Both the position numbers and the translations under genes were made by a program. DNA of 64,000 nucleotides. Source: Acidobacteriota bacterium (GTDB lineage Bacteria; Acidobacteriota; Thermoanaerobaculia; Multivoradales; JBCCEF01). The notes beneath the pieces were generated by a model. That model was not told the origin of the DNA. It did no database searches and was given only the letters and a program-made list of their open reading frames with translations. The stretch is taken from assembly GCA_039028635.1 (NCBI GenBank), contig JBCCHV010000002.1, positions 145,150-209,149 of the forward strand, read 5' to 3'. Below are positions 15,489 through 25,444 of the stretch, piece after piece (the first letter of the stretch is position 1; every line of letters begins with the position of its first letter).

Positions 15489-18400
15489 TTGTCACTGCAT
15501 CCGTCACTCCAGGACGCCGACTCACCCACGTCTCCGCGAACAGCTGCTACGGACAACCTCGCCTGGGTCTACGCGATGACTCCCCAGTGGCTGGCACAAG
15601 CCATGGCGTCAATTCGGGATGGCTCGCGCCAAGACGCATCAGCCGTCCGCAGTGAGCTGGCCGCCATCTGCCGCCTCTATGCCCAGCTCTTTCGCCTCAG
15701 CTCCGACTCGCTGGAGGCACTCGAAGAGAAGAAACGCCTCTTGGGGCTAGAGCTCTGTCTTGGCGAGGTCGCGGAGATCCACTTTCTGCCCCTAGGGGCG
15801 CGGAACCAGTTGGGATTCTCCTATCTCCGAACCACCCCCGGGGCATCCGCCCACCTCTTCTCATTCGAAACCTCGCAACTCCTGCCCGACCACCCTTGGC
15901 CAGCCATCGGCAACCAGCATCTTTCTCGCAGCGATGAAAAGCAAGCCACGAACAAGGAAGGCTCGGCACCGCCTCCGGTTCGTTGCCGCATCCTCGAGCG
16001 AGGACGCGAGGACTTCCACATCTTCGAGGCGCTACGTAACTCACTTCGACAGTTCGCCGACGAGCCGGACCGTCGACTCCGCAGCGAATCCGAAGCCGGC
16101 CCAGGAGAGCTCGTCACCATCGAACAACGAGTCGAGGACAGCCCCGACTGCATGATTTTGCTGGTGCGTGAGCCCTCGTCCGAGCCACTCTCGGAGCAAG
16201 AGGTGCAGCGTATTGAGGCCGCTACCCGACTCTTCTTCGAAAGCTACCGAGTCCTTCGACTGCAGTCGATCAACGAGTCTTATCGCAGCCTGGTGAACGA
16301 CCGCCTGTTGCTCGAAGACTTCACCGCCGGCCTGCAGAAGGTTCGCGGCCAAGCGGCGCCAAACACTGATTGGTCCGAGGACAGCACCGCGAGATTCCTC
16401 CATTTCTTTCTCACAACTCTCGCCGACGCCGACGCTTTGCCAGAAATGGACAACGCGTATTTCTTCCCCCTGGTTGGCGCGAAATCCTATCTCTTTCAGG
16501 CACCACCGCCCCGCGAACGAGAGCAGCGAGTATCTGTCCTCGTCCCAAGAGAAATCGGAGTTCTCCCCATCCAGAGACCACAGAGCCTGACCGACACTCG
16601 GCCTGAAGGCCTCCCGGACGCCGGTGCTCGACTCTGCTGGGATCTCTACTCCAAACGCCTGAGACTGCTGGCCACGGCCCAGGAGGATTCGTCAAACGAG
16701 GTCCTTCAACCCCGACTGGAAGAGTTGGCCGAGGCCATTCGGCAAGCCACCGACTCTCCCTTAGGTCACGAAACTCAATCCCAAACCAGCGGCGGCTCGA
16801 CCCTTATCGGCGTGGTCCATGGGGCACTGTTCGGCTCGACCCACTGGGCCGAGTGGATGTTCGGCGAGATAGAACCCGACTTCTTGCAGTTTCGCGCCTC
16901 ACGCAACACCGCCCGAGACTTCGAGGTTTTTGGCTCCAGCGGCAGCCTGATTGCCCTTCTCGTCCTCTTCGACCACCTGCCTCCGGGAGTGCTCTTTCTC
17001 AATTCGTCTCAGCCCTTTGTCTTCACTGAAGAAGATCTCATCGACGTCAGTGGCATTGCCAAGGCCTACTTCCAGACCTTCCAGCTCAAGAGACTCAGTC
17101 AGATCGTTGGGAACTATCAGGATCTAGAAAGCCAGTTAACCGTCGGCCGAACCCTACAAACCTCTACCGGCTCCCTCAACGATTGGGAATTCTCCTCCGC
17201 CCTGCGCGCCTTCCTCGGAGAGCTCTTCGCCAGCTTCGAAACCACGAGGTTCGCCGTCTGGCTACCTCTGGACCGCGATGACGCCCTGCTCGGACGGTCG
17301 ACCAGGGACCGCCAGGTCATCTTTGAGCACTTCTCAATTCGAGAGGCGATCGAGGAGACCCTTGCCGCGACTGCCTCGAGCCAACAGCAGCTGCAGCTAC
17401 TCGAGTTCCCTGAGCCTTCTGATGAAGGCAGCAAAACCCTTAGCTGGCTGTATCGCTGGAGCATGGCGCAGATCGTCGGTCGGCAGAGCTCGGCCAACCT
17501 ACCGACCCTCGAAGAGATCGCCGCGCTCCTGCCGAAGGACGAAGGCCAAAGCCCTCTCGACGCGCTGATCCTCGCGGCCTGCTTCTCAGCTTGCCTTTTC
17601 GATCTGGAATTTCCTTTCTTACGCAGCCTACTCAGGAGAGTCGGAGGCTGGCAAGCGGAGCTCCCAACCACCGGCTCTGCCATGGGCGTGGGAATCTTCT
17701 GCGACGGACTACCCAAGGGCCTTCTCGTGATGCTGTCGGCCGATGAGCTGAGCTTCACACCTGCGATCGAGCTGAGAGATCTGAAGCTGGCCGTCCGCAC
17801 ATTCGTCCTCCCAGCCCAGCTCGCCTCCCGAGATCTGGTGGTGGGCGAGTATCAGAGGCTACTGCTGGAAAGAGAGGAAAAGGACCGGTTCGACTTTAAT
17901 AGTCAGCTCGAGGCATTCCTCAAGCGGATGGGCACAGCCCTCGCCACTCTGGAGAGCGCTTTCTTTCTTCCCCTGAGCTCCGAGAGCTTTCGCGGCCTGA
18001 AGAGCCAACGCAGCCTCTCCTGGAACTGCAAAGATCTCACGGTCTTTGGCAGCAACGATCCGGCAATCCTCGCCAGCGTCAATTCCCGGCTGGCGCAGTA
18101 CGAAAAGAGCCTCGAGAACCCCCATGAGGAGTTGCTGGAAGGTGCCGGAGACTGCGCCCTCCAGCGACTCTACCTGCGCTGCCTCAGAGACCTCCTCGAA
18201 GGTCGACATCAACCCGAGGGCTATGCCCTCGATGAGTTGGTCGCGGACTTCTTCGTCGATCAGCACGCATCCAACAGCGACGGCAGCCTTCGTACATTGG
18301 TCCGAGCATACTGCTGGCCGACCTGCCAGCCGGACCAGGTATTTCCGTATCTCAACAAACTCGTCGAGCTCAGGCCAGCACCAAACCGACACGACGGCAT

Positions 18401-20693
18401 CACCAGCCTCGGCACCTCCTGGAGCTCCGAGGGATCCCTCCTAGTGGCGCTTTTGCTCGTCGAAGGTCTTCCTCACGGCCTCATCTTTCTCTCCTCACCA
18501 ATTCGAGGCTCGTTCAGCGACCAGGAACGTCAAGACGTGGAGGCGGCGACCAAGGTCGTCTTCGAGGACGGCCAAACCCATTATCGCGAGAAGGTCATCA
18601 CCGCGTACCGGAGAGTGGTAGGAGAAATCCTCTCCGAAGACTCCCTTTCGCAACTAGCAGCCCGCCAGGCCGGCTCCAGCTCCCCCAACGTGCAATTGGC
18701 ACGCGACGATGAGTTCGGAACCTATATGGCCGGATTCATGAAGACTCTCTTTCAAGCCTATTCGGAGCAAGAGGCCCTTCACCTCGTCTACATCCCTTTC
18801 GAGGGCACGCGGCTCTACTACTCCAATTGTCCGAATGACCAGATGGTTCTTGACAGCATCGACCTCTCGCAACTTCAGCCACCGCCGATCGGTTGGCCCC
18901 AGCACTGCCATCAGTGGTTAGAGAGTACTGTCGACAAACTAAGTCGCCGTAGCGGAGACCTCTCCAAAACCGGCGCCGAAGGCGTAAACCCAGACCGCGG
19001 GCATACGGACCACTGCCTGGGCACAATGCTCCTTCCCGGACATCGCTTCAACCAGCCCACGGAGCAGGGGCAACCAGCCTTTCTGAAGCCGTTTCTCGAA
19101 CCCCTCTCTCACCACGGAGTCCCCTGGCAGGACTGGCAATCGGGATCAACGCTCCTTACAGCGATCCTGTACCGAGACCTGCCCTCGTCCGGAGTCCTTC
19201 TGATGACGTCTCCCATCCCCTGGTGGTTCACCGAGCACGACCGAAAGGACGTCGAAGCCATCGCCAAAGCCTACTTTCTCACCTACCGTTCCATCTCACT
19301 CAAGGTGAAGGCCGCCCGAGCAGCCAGACTGAGCGGCATGCAGCAAGTACTCCTCGGCGTCACCCATCGCTTGAAGAACGGCCTGCAACCGACTTACAAC
19401 GTCATCAAGGAATTACGCGCAATCCTCAAGAAGGATCCTAGCGAAATTGGGCCTGCGATCTGCGAACTCGACCGCATCGGCCAAATCGAAGGAGGAGCGC
19501 ACGGCATTGAGCAGGTCCAGAAAAAGTTCGCGATGCTCAGATCGATCGTCACAGGGGCTCGGCAGCCCAAGAAGCCGCGCTCACTCTCGGACTTGATCGA
19601 GACCTACACCGGGCTCATCTCGGGACATGACATGACCACCAACAACCGCAGTCAAGCGGATAGCCAGGGGATCAGTCTTCATCTGAACACGCTCCCCGAG
19701 CCCCTAGCCGAAGTCCTGCCTGAGCTGAATGTGGACAACCTGCTGAACAAAGATTCAGAAATATGGATCGACATCACGGAAGGGATTGAAGAAGTCCTAT
19801 CAATCTACGCCGAGAATACCGTCAAGGCCGTCCAGGAAGCTCGCCTTGGCGAGATATTTCTAATTCTTATCCAACCCCCTGACAACTCCGACTCGATCGA
19901 GGTCTTGATCTTCGACGAGGTCCTAATACCGACCGAGAAACTCAAGTACATCGAAACCGGCGAGGTCATTCCAACAGAGATCGGCGGTGGCAGCGGAACC
20001 GGGTTCTACAACGCTCGGAACCTCCTCGAGCTCAATGCTGACGGTAGACAACAGGTGCTTTCGAGCCCGGAGTTGGGCGGAACACTGATTCGCCTCGAAC
20101 TACCAGTCCTCTTGACGAACCCAATCCCAGTGGGCGTCGCCGAAGTGGAGGCCAATCTGCGCAACACCGTGCAGACACTGGCCGACCTGCAGCAGGACAA
20201 GATGCCGCGAACCCCTTGGACTTACGAGACCATTGGTCGCACCCAGGCGCAGGTCGAGCTCTACAACGGTTCGTACTGCTGGGACAGAGAGCTCTTCAAC
20301 CTGACAGCCCAGGTCTTTCTGCAGCGGCATGCCAACCGCATCGAAAGGTCGAAAGACCGCGAAGATCTCGGCCTCCCGGCCTTGGAGGATGACTATCACG
20401 TCAAAGCGCGCTTTCTCCCTGAGGACTCATCGAGTGTCTCGGTAGAGATCGCGGATTCGGTGCAAGGCGCCTTCTACGAAGGCTATGGTGGCGAGGATCA
20501 CGGGCTCGATCAGTTCGCCCGCAATCACAATCGCCCCAGCCTCTTGGGCCCACAAGGAGCCGTCGGCGAGTTGTTCCTGGCCATGAAGGAGAGAGTCGAG
20601 CGGGACTCCAGCATCACCATCTCTCTCGCCCCTAATGAAGACGGATTCACCACCATAAAAATCACAATTCCCGCAAGGAGGTTCTCGCAGTGA
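15489..20693 (+). CDS. Giant soluble histidine kinase with repeated GAF-like modules
   Basis: 1734 aa. A TTG start at 15489 sits well after AAAGGGGAGA. There is no membrane segment. The first ~1270 residues consist of about four or five diverged modules with a recurring ending: a hydrophobic strand pair and a helix, as in LPPGVLFLNSSQPFVFTEED, LPHGLIFLSSPIRGSFSDQE and LPSSGVLLMTSPIPWWFTEH, each followed by a long helix (-DVEAATKVVFE- type). They resemble GAF domains. The catalytic part follows: an H-box LLGVTHRLKNGLQPTYNVI (His ~1292), an N-box ENTVKAVQEA (~1441) and a glycine box GGGSGTGFYNARNLLE (~1500). A further ~190-aa C-terminal domain is unassigned. The HRLKN box is nearer to HisKA_2-type than to EnvZ-type kinases. 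It overlaps the next gene (a receiver), its likely phosphate acceptor. Confidence 0.78.
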   Translation: MSLHPSLQDADSPTSPRTAATDNLAWVYAMTPQWLAQAMASIRDGSRQDASAVRSELAAICRLYAQLFRLSSDSLEALEEKKRLLGLELCLGEVAEIHFLPLGARNQLGFSYLRTTPGASAHLFSFETSQLLPDHPWPAIGNQHLSRSDEKQATNKEGSAPPPVRCRILERGREDFHIFEALRNSLRQFADEPDRRLRSESEAGPGELVTIEQRVEDSPDCMILLVREPSSEPLSEQEVQRIEAATRLFFESYRVLRLQSINESYRSLVNDRLLLEDFTAGLQKVRGQAAPNTDWSEDSTARFLHFFLTTLADADALPEMDNAYFFPLVGAKSYLFQAPPPREREQRVSVLVPREIGVLPIQRPQSLTDTRPEGLPDAGARLCWDLYSKRLRLLATAQEDSSNEVLQPRLEELAEAIRQATDSPLGHETQSQTSGGSTLIGVVHGALFGSTHWAEWMFGEIEPDFLQFRASRNTARDFEVFGSSGSLIALLVLFDHLPPGVLFLNSSQPFVFTEEDLIDVSGIAKAYFQTFQLKRLSQIVGNYQDLESQLTVGRTLQTSTGSLNDWEFSSALRAFLGELFASFETTRFAVWLPLDRDDALLGRSTRDRQVIFEHFSIREAIEETLAATASSQQQLQLLEFPEPSDEGSKTLSWLYRWSMAQIVGRQSSANLPTLEEIAALLPKDEGQSPLDALILAACFSACLFDLEFPFLRSLLRRVGGWQAELPTTGSAMGVGIFCDGLPKGLLVMLSADELSFTPAIELRDLKLAVRTFVLPAQLASRDLVVGEYQRLLLEREEKDRFDFNSQLEAFLKRMGTALATLESAFFLPLSSESFRGLKSQRSLSWNCKDLTVFGSNDPAILASVNSRLAQYEKSLENPHEELLEGAGDCALQRLYLRCLRDLLEGRHQPEGYALDELVADFFVDQHASNSDGSLRTLVRAYCWPTCQPDQVFPYLNKLVELRPAPNRHDGITSLGTSWSSEGSLLVALLLVEGLPHGLIFLSSPIRGSFSDQERQDVEAATKVVFEDGQTHYREKVITAYRRVVGEILSEDSLSQLAARQAGSSSPNVQLARDDEFGTYMAGFMKTLFQAYSEQEALHLVYIPFEGTRLYYSNCPNDQMVLDSIDLSQLQPPPIGWPQHCHQWLESTVDKLSRRSGDLSKTGAEGVNPDRGHTDHCLGTMLLPGHRFNQPTEQGQPAFLKPFLEPLSHHGVPWQDWQSGSTLLTAILYRDLPSSGVLLMTSPIPWWFTEHDRKDVEAIAKAYFLTYRSISLKVKAARAARLSGMQQVLLGVTHRLKNGLQPTYNVIKELRAILKKDPSEIGPAICELDRIGQIEGGAHGIEQVQKKFAMLRSIVTGARQPKKPRSLSDLIETYTGLISGHDMTTNNRSQADSQGISLHLNTLPEPLAEVLPELNVDNLLNKDSEIWIDITEGIEEVLSIYAENTVKAVQEARLGEIFLILIQPPDNSDSIEVLIFDEVLIPTEKLKYIETGEVIPTEIGGGSGTGFYNARNLLELNADGRQQVLSSPELGGTLIRLELPVLLTNPIPVGVAEVEANLRNTVQTLADLQQDKMPRTPWTYETIGRTQAQVELYNGSYCWDRELFNLTAQVFLQRHANRIERSKDREDLGLPALEDDYHVKARFLPEDSSSVSVEIADSVQGAFYEGYGGEDHGLDQFARNHNRPSLLGPQGAVGELFLAMKERVERDSSITISLAPNEDGFTTIKITIPARRFSQ

Positions 20694-21091
20694 TCCGCGT
20701 ACTGATGGTCGAAGACCAGCCGGTGGTTCTCAATTTCTGGCAGTACGAGTTCTCGAAGCATAAGGGTGAGTTCGAGCTACTCGTCGCCACTTCCGCCGCG
20801 GCGGCTCGTAAGATCGTCTCAGAGCAAGAGATCGACGTCGCCATCGTCGACATGGGAATCCCGATCGACCCGGACTCCCCTGACCCGAAAGAGCGCGAAG
20901 AGCATCCCCGAAACGGCCTTCTACTGCTCGAAGAGCTGAAGTCACGGCATCAGGTCAAGACCTTCGCCTTGAGCGGCACCCTCAATCCCAGTCTCCAGCG
21001 ACACATCGATTGCCCACTCATCACCAAACCGGTCAAGGACTTCGAAGAGCAAGTTTTCACATTACTGAGAACAACGAATCCTGGAATCTGA
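20690..21091 (+). CDS. Stand-alone response-regulator receiver
   Basis: 133 aa. A GTG start overlaps the kinase stop (GTGA), so translation is coupled. Acidic pocket VEDQ near the N-terminus, phospho-acceptor Asp in VAIVDMGIP, and the conserved Lys in LITKPVKD mark a receiver. It has no output domain. There is a long insert between strand 3 and helix 3 (DPDSPDPKEREEHPRNG), which also occurs in the receiver at 23731. It probably relays phosphate from the giant kinase to one of the two larger regulators downstream, CheY/Spo0F-like. Confidence 0.88.
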   Translation: MIRVLMVEDQPVVLNFWQYEFSKHKGEFELLVATSAAAARKIVSEQEIDVAIVDMGIPIDPDSPDPKEREEHPRNGLLLLEELKSRHQVKTFALSGTLNPSLQRHIDCPLITKPVKDFEEQVFTLLRTTNPGI

Positions 21092-21124
21092 TCTGTATCG
21101 CGCAAAGACAAGGAGGAAAGGACG

Positions 21125-22042
21125 TTGGCAGTCGAGCCCAATCCAACAGCAATCGACGAGGCTCTCCAGAGGATGAACCGAAGCTCCGAGGAACCTGGAA
21201 GTCGGTACACCCTCTTCGTCGGAGAGCAACTTGCCGATCTCCGATCATCATACCAACGCATCTCTGACCATCGGACCGTCGCCGCTGAATCGATCGAGGA
21301 GGGTCGCTCACGCCTCAAAGAGCAGCGGAATGAGAGTCAATCGTTCCTCATCGTGCTGGAGGCGCCTCCTGGCAGCGACAACCTCGGACGGCAACTGCGG
21401 TCTCTCGTCGAGCCCCTCGATGGAGCCTCACAGAGCCCCCGGACGGTGCTCTACGGCCAAACCTCCGTCGAGAGCTTCCGCACTATCCAGGACTGCCTCT
21501 ACTGCCATGTCGTGGACTGGATTTCGGCGGCGACAGTCACGGAGGAAGCCCTAGAGCGGATCGAGGCCGCCTGGGGGAAGTCCAGCCTTCGGCTACTGGT
21601 CTTCGGCATGGGACTCCTGACCGGAGCCCCCTTGCACGCCTGGACACATCAAGCAACGCGCATGGAGCACCTGATTAAGCCCCTCGGGCTCGATCAGCTG
21701 GATAATGATCCGGCTTTCCTGTCGGCCTTCAGACTCGATGAGTCAGAGTTTCCGATCTCCGACTCGATGAAGCGCTTTCTCTTCGAGTTCGAGCTCAGGC
21801 AGCAAGTCGAGAAGGAGCGCTGGAATCGTCTCGGCATCGGAGGCCAAGAAATGCAACACCTCCTCGACACCACAACGGACATTACAATCCGGCGGGTGGT
21901 CCTTCTGAAGTGCTGGGCGGCCTATCTTTCAGAGGTTGTCACCGGGATCGCCCGCATCACTCGCGTCGACCGGCGAGAGCTGGAAGAGTTTCTCGAGAAC
22001 ATCAGCCGTGACTTCCTTCCGAGAGAGCGGACCGATGACTGA
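21125..22042 (+). CDS. Uncharacterised cytoplasmic protein of the signalling operon
   Basis: 305 aa from a TTG at 21125 that follows a strong AGGAGGAAAGGACG site. The first half is mixed alpha/beta (SFLIVLEAPPGSDNLGRQLR, LRLLVFGMGLLTGAPLHAW); the second half is helical and charged (FLFEFELRQQVEKERWNRLG, RRELEEFLENISRDFLPRER). It has no signal peptide or membrane helix. The SFLIVLEAPPGSDNLG stretch resembles a nucleotide-type loop, but it is not a Walker A motif. I do not recognise the family. Its stop overlaps the ATG of the next gene by 8 bp, tying it to the cascade. Confidence 0.7.
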   Translation: MAVEPNPTAIDEALQRMNRSSEEPGSRYTLFVGEQLADLRSSYQRISDHRTVAAESIEEGRSRLKEQRNESQSFLIVLEAPPGSDNLGRQLRSLVEPLDGASQSPRTVLYGQTSVESFRTIQDCLYCHVVDWISAATVTEEALERIEAAWGKSSLRLLVFGMGLLTGAPLHAWTHQATRMEHLIKPLGLDQLDNDPAFLSAFRLDESEFPISDSMKRFLFEFELRQQVEKERWNRLGIGGQEMQHLLDTTTDITIRRVVLLKCWAAYLSEVVTGIARITRVDRRELEEFLENISRDFLPRERTDD

Positions 22043-23729
22043 CACCGCCCAAGAGGAGAAGTTCGTCCTCATTATCGACGACGACTCCGAATTCGTCATC
22101 GCCTGCATGCGCGAGTTGAGCCTCCAGTTCAGGAAGCTCGAGAATCCACACCTGGACATTCCGACCTTTCTGAAAATCACCAACGTCGAGCAGCTGGAGA
22201 AAGCCCTCAGCCATCAGTCTGCGCATGGCGAGATCCAGTCCATCGCCTATGCCCTCGTCGACTATCGTCTGCCGACCACCGCATGGAGCGAAGACACCAC
22301 CAAAGAGATGGAAGAGAACGGTAAGAAAGTGCTTCATATGCTGGAGGAGCTACAGGTCCCGGTTCTGCTGATGTCCATCGCGGACAGGGAGCTGGTTGAC
22401 GATCAAGTTCTGCATCACAAGGATGTCTGGTTTGTCCCGAAGAAGAGCTTTACCGAAGAGGCGCCAGACATCGCCCGGCGGTTGCTGGCAAATCTCGAGG
22501 GCGCGAACGAGGTCAAGAGGCGAAAGGCGCGCCTGAGGGTCATCCGTTGCCCCAATGGCAAGCGATGCCAGACCCGAATTCTCCCCCTGGCTTTCGAGTC
22601 CAAGTCCATGACGGACATCGTCAACGCCATCCAGCGTGGGACCTTCCATCAAGCAGCCGCCACTCTCCTGGTCGGCGAAGAAGGAGTTGAGTTCGAGCAG
22701 GTCGCCTGGCTTCTCTTCGAGTCCTTGAGCAAGAAAGAGCTGGGATCAAATCGCTCGATGCGGTTCGAGATTCTCAATGGCCGGGGTATGCCGGAGATGG
22801 AAGACGTGATTAACCGCCTGGAGGAGGCACTAGATGCGGATTCTCACGAGCCTCTCTTCGTCTTCTTGGAGAACACGCAGGCCCTCAGCGGCTGGGCCGT
22901 CACGCGGCTGGTGCACCACCTGGAGAATGCCATCTCGCTCGGCCCGGGCAAGGTGCGATTAGCCCTCATGGGATCTCGCATCGAAATTGATGAGCGCATC
23001 CAAGACCTCTTCGCCCTCGCCGGAAGCCCCGATTTCTTCACCATCGAGATTCCACCGCTGAGTCGACGCCGCGAGGACATTTCCCCCTATCTGGACTACT
23101 ACCTGGAAGAGCGCAACCGCGGAGAATCGACCAGCTACCTCAAATGGGGGTCTCGCACTCACAACGTGCTTGCACAGCTCCAGTTCCACCGCAACTTCAA
23201 GGATCTTGCAATTCAACTTGAGGCCCTCTTCAGGAACAGCAGAAAAGGCGTCATCACAATCCCCGACATTCGGAGGATCATCGAAGAAAGCGATTTCTTC
23301 AGCACGATTTCTCAGCAGGTCGTCGAACGGATTTTGCGCTCAGAGGAAGTCTTCGCAAGGCTCGAAGAGGAAGGCGAGTTGGCCCACGAAGCGATGCGAG
23401 AGGACGCCGAACAACTCAAGAGTCTCTGCGCACAGATGATCTCAGCCCGCAAGCGAATGTCGGAAGAGATGACCGACGAGGACGACCGAATGCATCAAGA
23501 CCTGAAGCGGATCTACGAGACCATTGCCACCATCGAAGGCCTGAGCAGCGACCCTTCCGTGCTCTCGGGACTCGAGCAGCTCGATCGCTTCTGGCCCCTT
23601 GAGAGGTACCCCTTCTGTTCGAGCCTGTTGAAGGAGCTCGAGAAGAACGGTTACACCGTCGGCATCCGCCCCTTGCGCACTCGGCTACCAGAAGGTGTCG
23701 ACCTGCAAAGCCGGACGAGCCATTTCTGA
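22035..23729 (+). CDS. Receiver fused to a degenerate NtrC-type AAA+ domain
   Basis: 564 aa from the ATG at 22035. Residues 1-150 are a receiver (LIIDDDSEF, Asp in YALVDYRLP, Lys in FVPKKSF). Residues ~195-450 follow the order of a sigma-54 activator AAA+ domain but lack its active parts. Where Walker A should be there is LLVGEEGVEFEQ, where Walker B should be there is LFVFLENTQ, and no GAFTGA loop is seen. The sensor-like end is preserved (IEIPPLSRRREDISPYLDYY). The C-terminus (~450-564) is a charged, probably coiled-coil helix (EDAEQLKSLCAQMISARKRM) with no helix-turn-helix. It cannot hydrolyse ATP or bind DNA in the usual way, so it is likely a regulator, decoy or hetero-oligomer partner of the intact activator encoded next. 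Confidence 0.78.
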   Translation: MTDTAQEEKFVLIIDDDSEFVIACMRELSLQFRKLENPHLDIPTFLKITNVEQLEKALSHQSAHGEIQSIAYALVDYRLPTTAWSEDTTKEMEENGKKVLHMLEELQVPVLLMSIADRELVDDQVLHHKDVWFVPKKSFTEEAPDIARRLLANLEGANEVKRRKARLRVIRCPNGKRCQTRILPLAFESKSMTDIVNAIQRGTFHQAAATLLVGEEGVEFEQVAWLLFESLSKKELGSNRSMRFEILNGRGMPEMEDVINRLEEALDADSHEPLFVFLENTQALSGWAVTRLVHHLENAISLGPGKVRLALMGSRIEIDERIQDLFALAGSPDFFTIEIPPLSRRREDISPYLDYYLEERNRGESTSYLKWGSRTHNVLAQLQFHRNFKDLAIQLEALFRNSRKGVITIPDIRRIIEESDFFSTISQQVVERILRSEEVFARLEEEGELAHEAMREDAEQLKSLCAQMISARKRMSEEMTDEDDRMHQDLKRIYETIATIEGLSSDPSVLSGLEQLDRFWPLERYPFCSSLLKELEKNGYTVGIRPLRTRLPEGVDLQSRTSHF

Positions 23730-23730
23730 C

Positions 23731-25398
23731 ATGAAGAGTCGCGGCCTCGTGTTGATCGTCGATGACGACGCGTCCCTCCACCTCGAGAGCTATCTTTCTT
23801 CGACTCCCTACGAGATCCGGAGAGCCTTCGACTGCGAGTCGGCCTTGAGGCACTTGATGGACTGGGTCGGGCAAGAGAAGGAGGCGCCCTGCCTGGCTTT
23901 GGTGGACATCGTGCTACCAATCACCGCAACGGACCGCAGGACGGACCCCCGGGGCGGGCTCAAGCTGATGCCGGAGCTCAAGCGCATCGCCCCACAAGTT
24001 CAGCTCATCCCTATTACCGGCAAGGGTTGGGGTAGCGAGAGCACAGACCAAAAGGACATTCTCGACGAGGCTCGCCAGATCGGAATTCGGGACTACATCT
24101 CCAAGCCGATCACCCGAAACGAGGTCCTGGCGGTCGTGGAGAAGGCTTTCGGCCTGCGTCAAGGTCGGAGCACCGTCCAGAGCGACATCAAGCGCTATCC
24201 GGTGGACTTCGGCGATGGCGATCGGCGATACATCGTGAGTGTCGACAAGACCATGCAGGACCAGGTGATCGGCCGCATCGTGATGGAAGCATCGAACGAC
24301 CGCCCGGTGATCATCCTCGGCGAGACCGGCACCGGCAAAGAGCTGGTGGCGCGAGCGGTTCACGGCGCCTCGCGGCGAACCCGGTTCCTCTCGGTCAACT
24401 GCGCCGCAATCCCGGAGTCTCTGATCGAAAGCGAGCTCTTCGGCTACGAACGGGGCGCCTTCTCGGGCGCCGTTCGCCGCAAGAAAGGCAAGTTCGAGCT
24501 TGCCCACGGCGGCACGCTTTTCCTCGATGAGGTCGGCGACCTCAGCCTCACGGCGCAAGCCAAGCTCTTGCGCGTCCTCCAGGAGCAGCAACTCGAGCGA
24601 GTCGGGGGGACGGAGACCCTGCAGGTGGACGTCCGCATTGTTGCCGCAACCAACCAGGATCTCGAAGAGAAGATCGACAGCGGAAAATTTCGCGCCGACC
24701 TCTACTACCGCCTCGAAGGGCTCGTCATCGAGATCCCGCCCCTGCGCCAACGGCGCGACGACATTGAGCTGATTGCCCGATACCACCTCGAAGCCCTCAA
24801 CGAGAGGCACGGCTGCCAGAAGAACTTCGACGACCAAGCCCTGGTAGCACTCGTCGAATACAACTGGCCCGGGAATGTCCGCGAGCTTCAAAACGTCGTC
24901 AACCATCTCTACTACGCCTCCCGCGGCAGCACCTTCCTGGTCACAACGGACCTGCCCAAGCGGTTGCGTGCTCGTCGCTGCCGAGTGACCCAAACGCTCG
25001 ACCAGCTTGCGGCCGAGGTCTTACAGGACTCTCGCCTGTCGCTCGACGTTCTATCGATGCTGCTCGCTGAGAGGGTCTATCGCAAGGCAGGCAAGGATCA
25101 TCGCAGAGCCAGTCAAGCCCTCGAGATCTCAGCCAATACTCTCTACAAATACAAACGATCTCTCGAAGAGATCACGACAGCTCTGATCGACACCAATTTC
25201 GACGAGAAAGCCGCTGCGCGCCGCCTGCCCGACTTTGGCTCCGCCACCTTTCTTCGCAAGCGGGTGCGATCACTCCTCTATGGGAAGACCAAACAAGATA
25301 TTCAGGCGGAGGGAAAGCGGGCAGGCTACCCCACCGAATGGACTTCCTACATGACGAACGCCATTGCATCGCAGATCACCGGAGAAAGCCCTCAGTAG
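23731..25398 (+). CDS. Sigma-54-dependent response regulator (NtrC type) with GAFSGA loop
   Basis: 555 aa from the ATG at 23731, one base after the previous stop; an in-frame GTG at 23695 is possible. Receiver (1-135): LIVDDDAS, Asp in LALVDIVLP, Lys in YISKPITRNE, with a loop insert like that of the lone receiver. AAA+ domain (~165-400): Walker A GETGTGKELVARAVH, loop GAFSGA, Walker B GGTLFLDEVGD, sensor I VAATNQDLEE, arginine-finger region FRADLYYRLEG, sensor II WPGNVRELQNV. The sigma-54-contacting loop has Ser for the usual Thr. The C-terminus carries a helix-turn-helix (RRASQALEISANTLYKYKRS) and a further ~80 residues. It should activate sigma-54 promoters when phosphorylated; candidates are those at 30659-30674, 30873-30888 and 9922-9937. 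Confidence 0.9.
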   Translation: MKSRGLVLIVDDDASLHLESYLSSTPYEIRRAFDCESALRHLMDWVGQEKEAPCLALVDIVLPITATDRRTDPRGGLKLMPELKRIAPQVQLIPITGKGWGSESTDQKDILDEARQIGIRDYISKPITRNEVLAVVEKAFGLRQGRSTVQSDIKRYPVDFGDGDRRYIVSVDKTMQDQVIGRIVMEASNDRPVIILGETGTGKELVARAVHGASRRTRFLSVNCAAIPESLIESELFGYERGAFSGAVRRKKGKFELAHGGTLFLDEVGDLSLTAQAKLLRVLQEQQLERVGGTETLQVDVRIVAATNQDLEEKIDSGKFRADLYYRLEGLVIEIPPLRQRRDDIELIARYHLEALNERHGCQKNFDDQALVALVEYNWPGNVRELQNVVNHLYYASRGSTFLVTTDLPKRLRARRCRVTQTLDQLAAEVLQDSRLSLDVLSMLLAERVYRKAGKDHRRASQALEISANTLYKYKRSLEEITTALIDTNFDEKAAARRLPDFGSATFLRKRVRSLLYGKTKQDIQAEGKRAGYPTEWTSYMTNAIASQITGESPQ

Positions 25399-25444
25399 AC
25401 CGCCCCCTCCGCGAGGCAATAACTCACCAAAGGAGACACAAACC

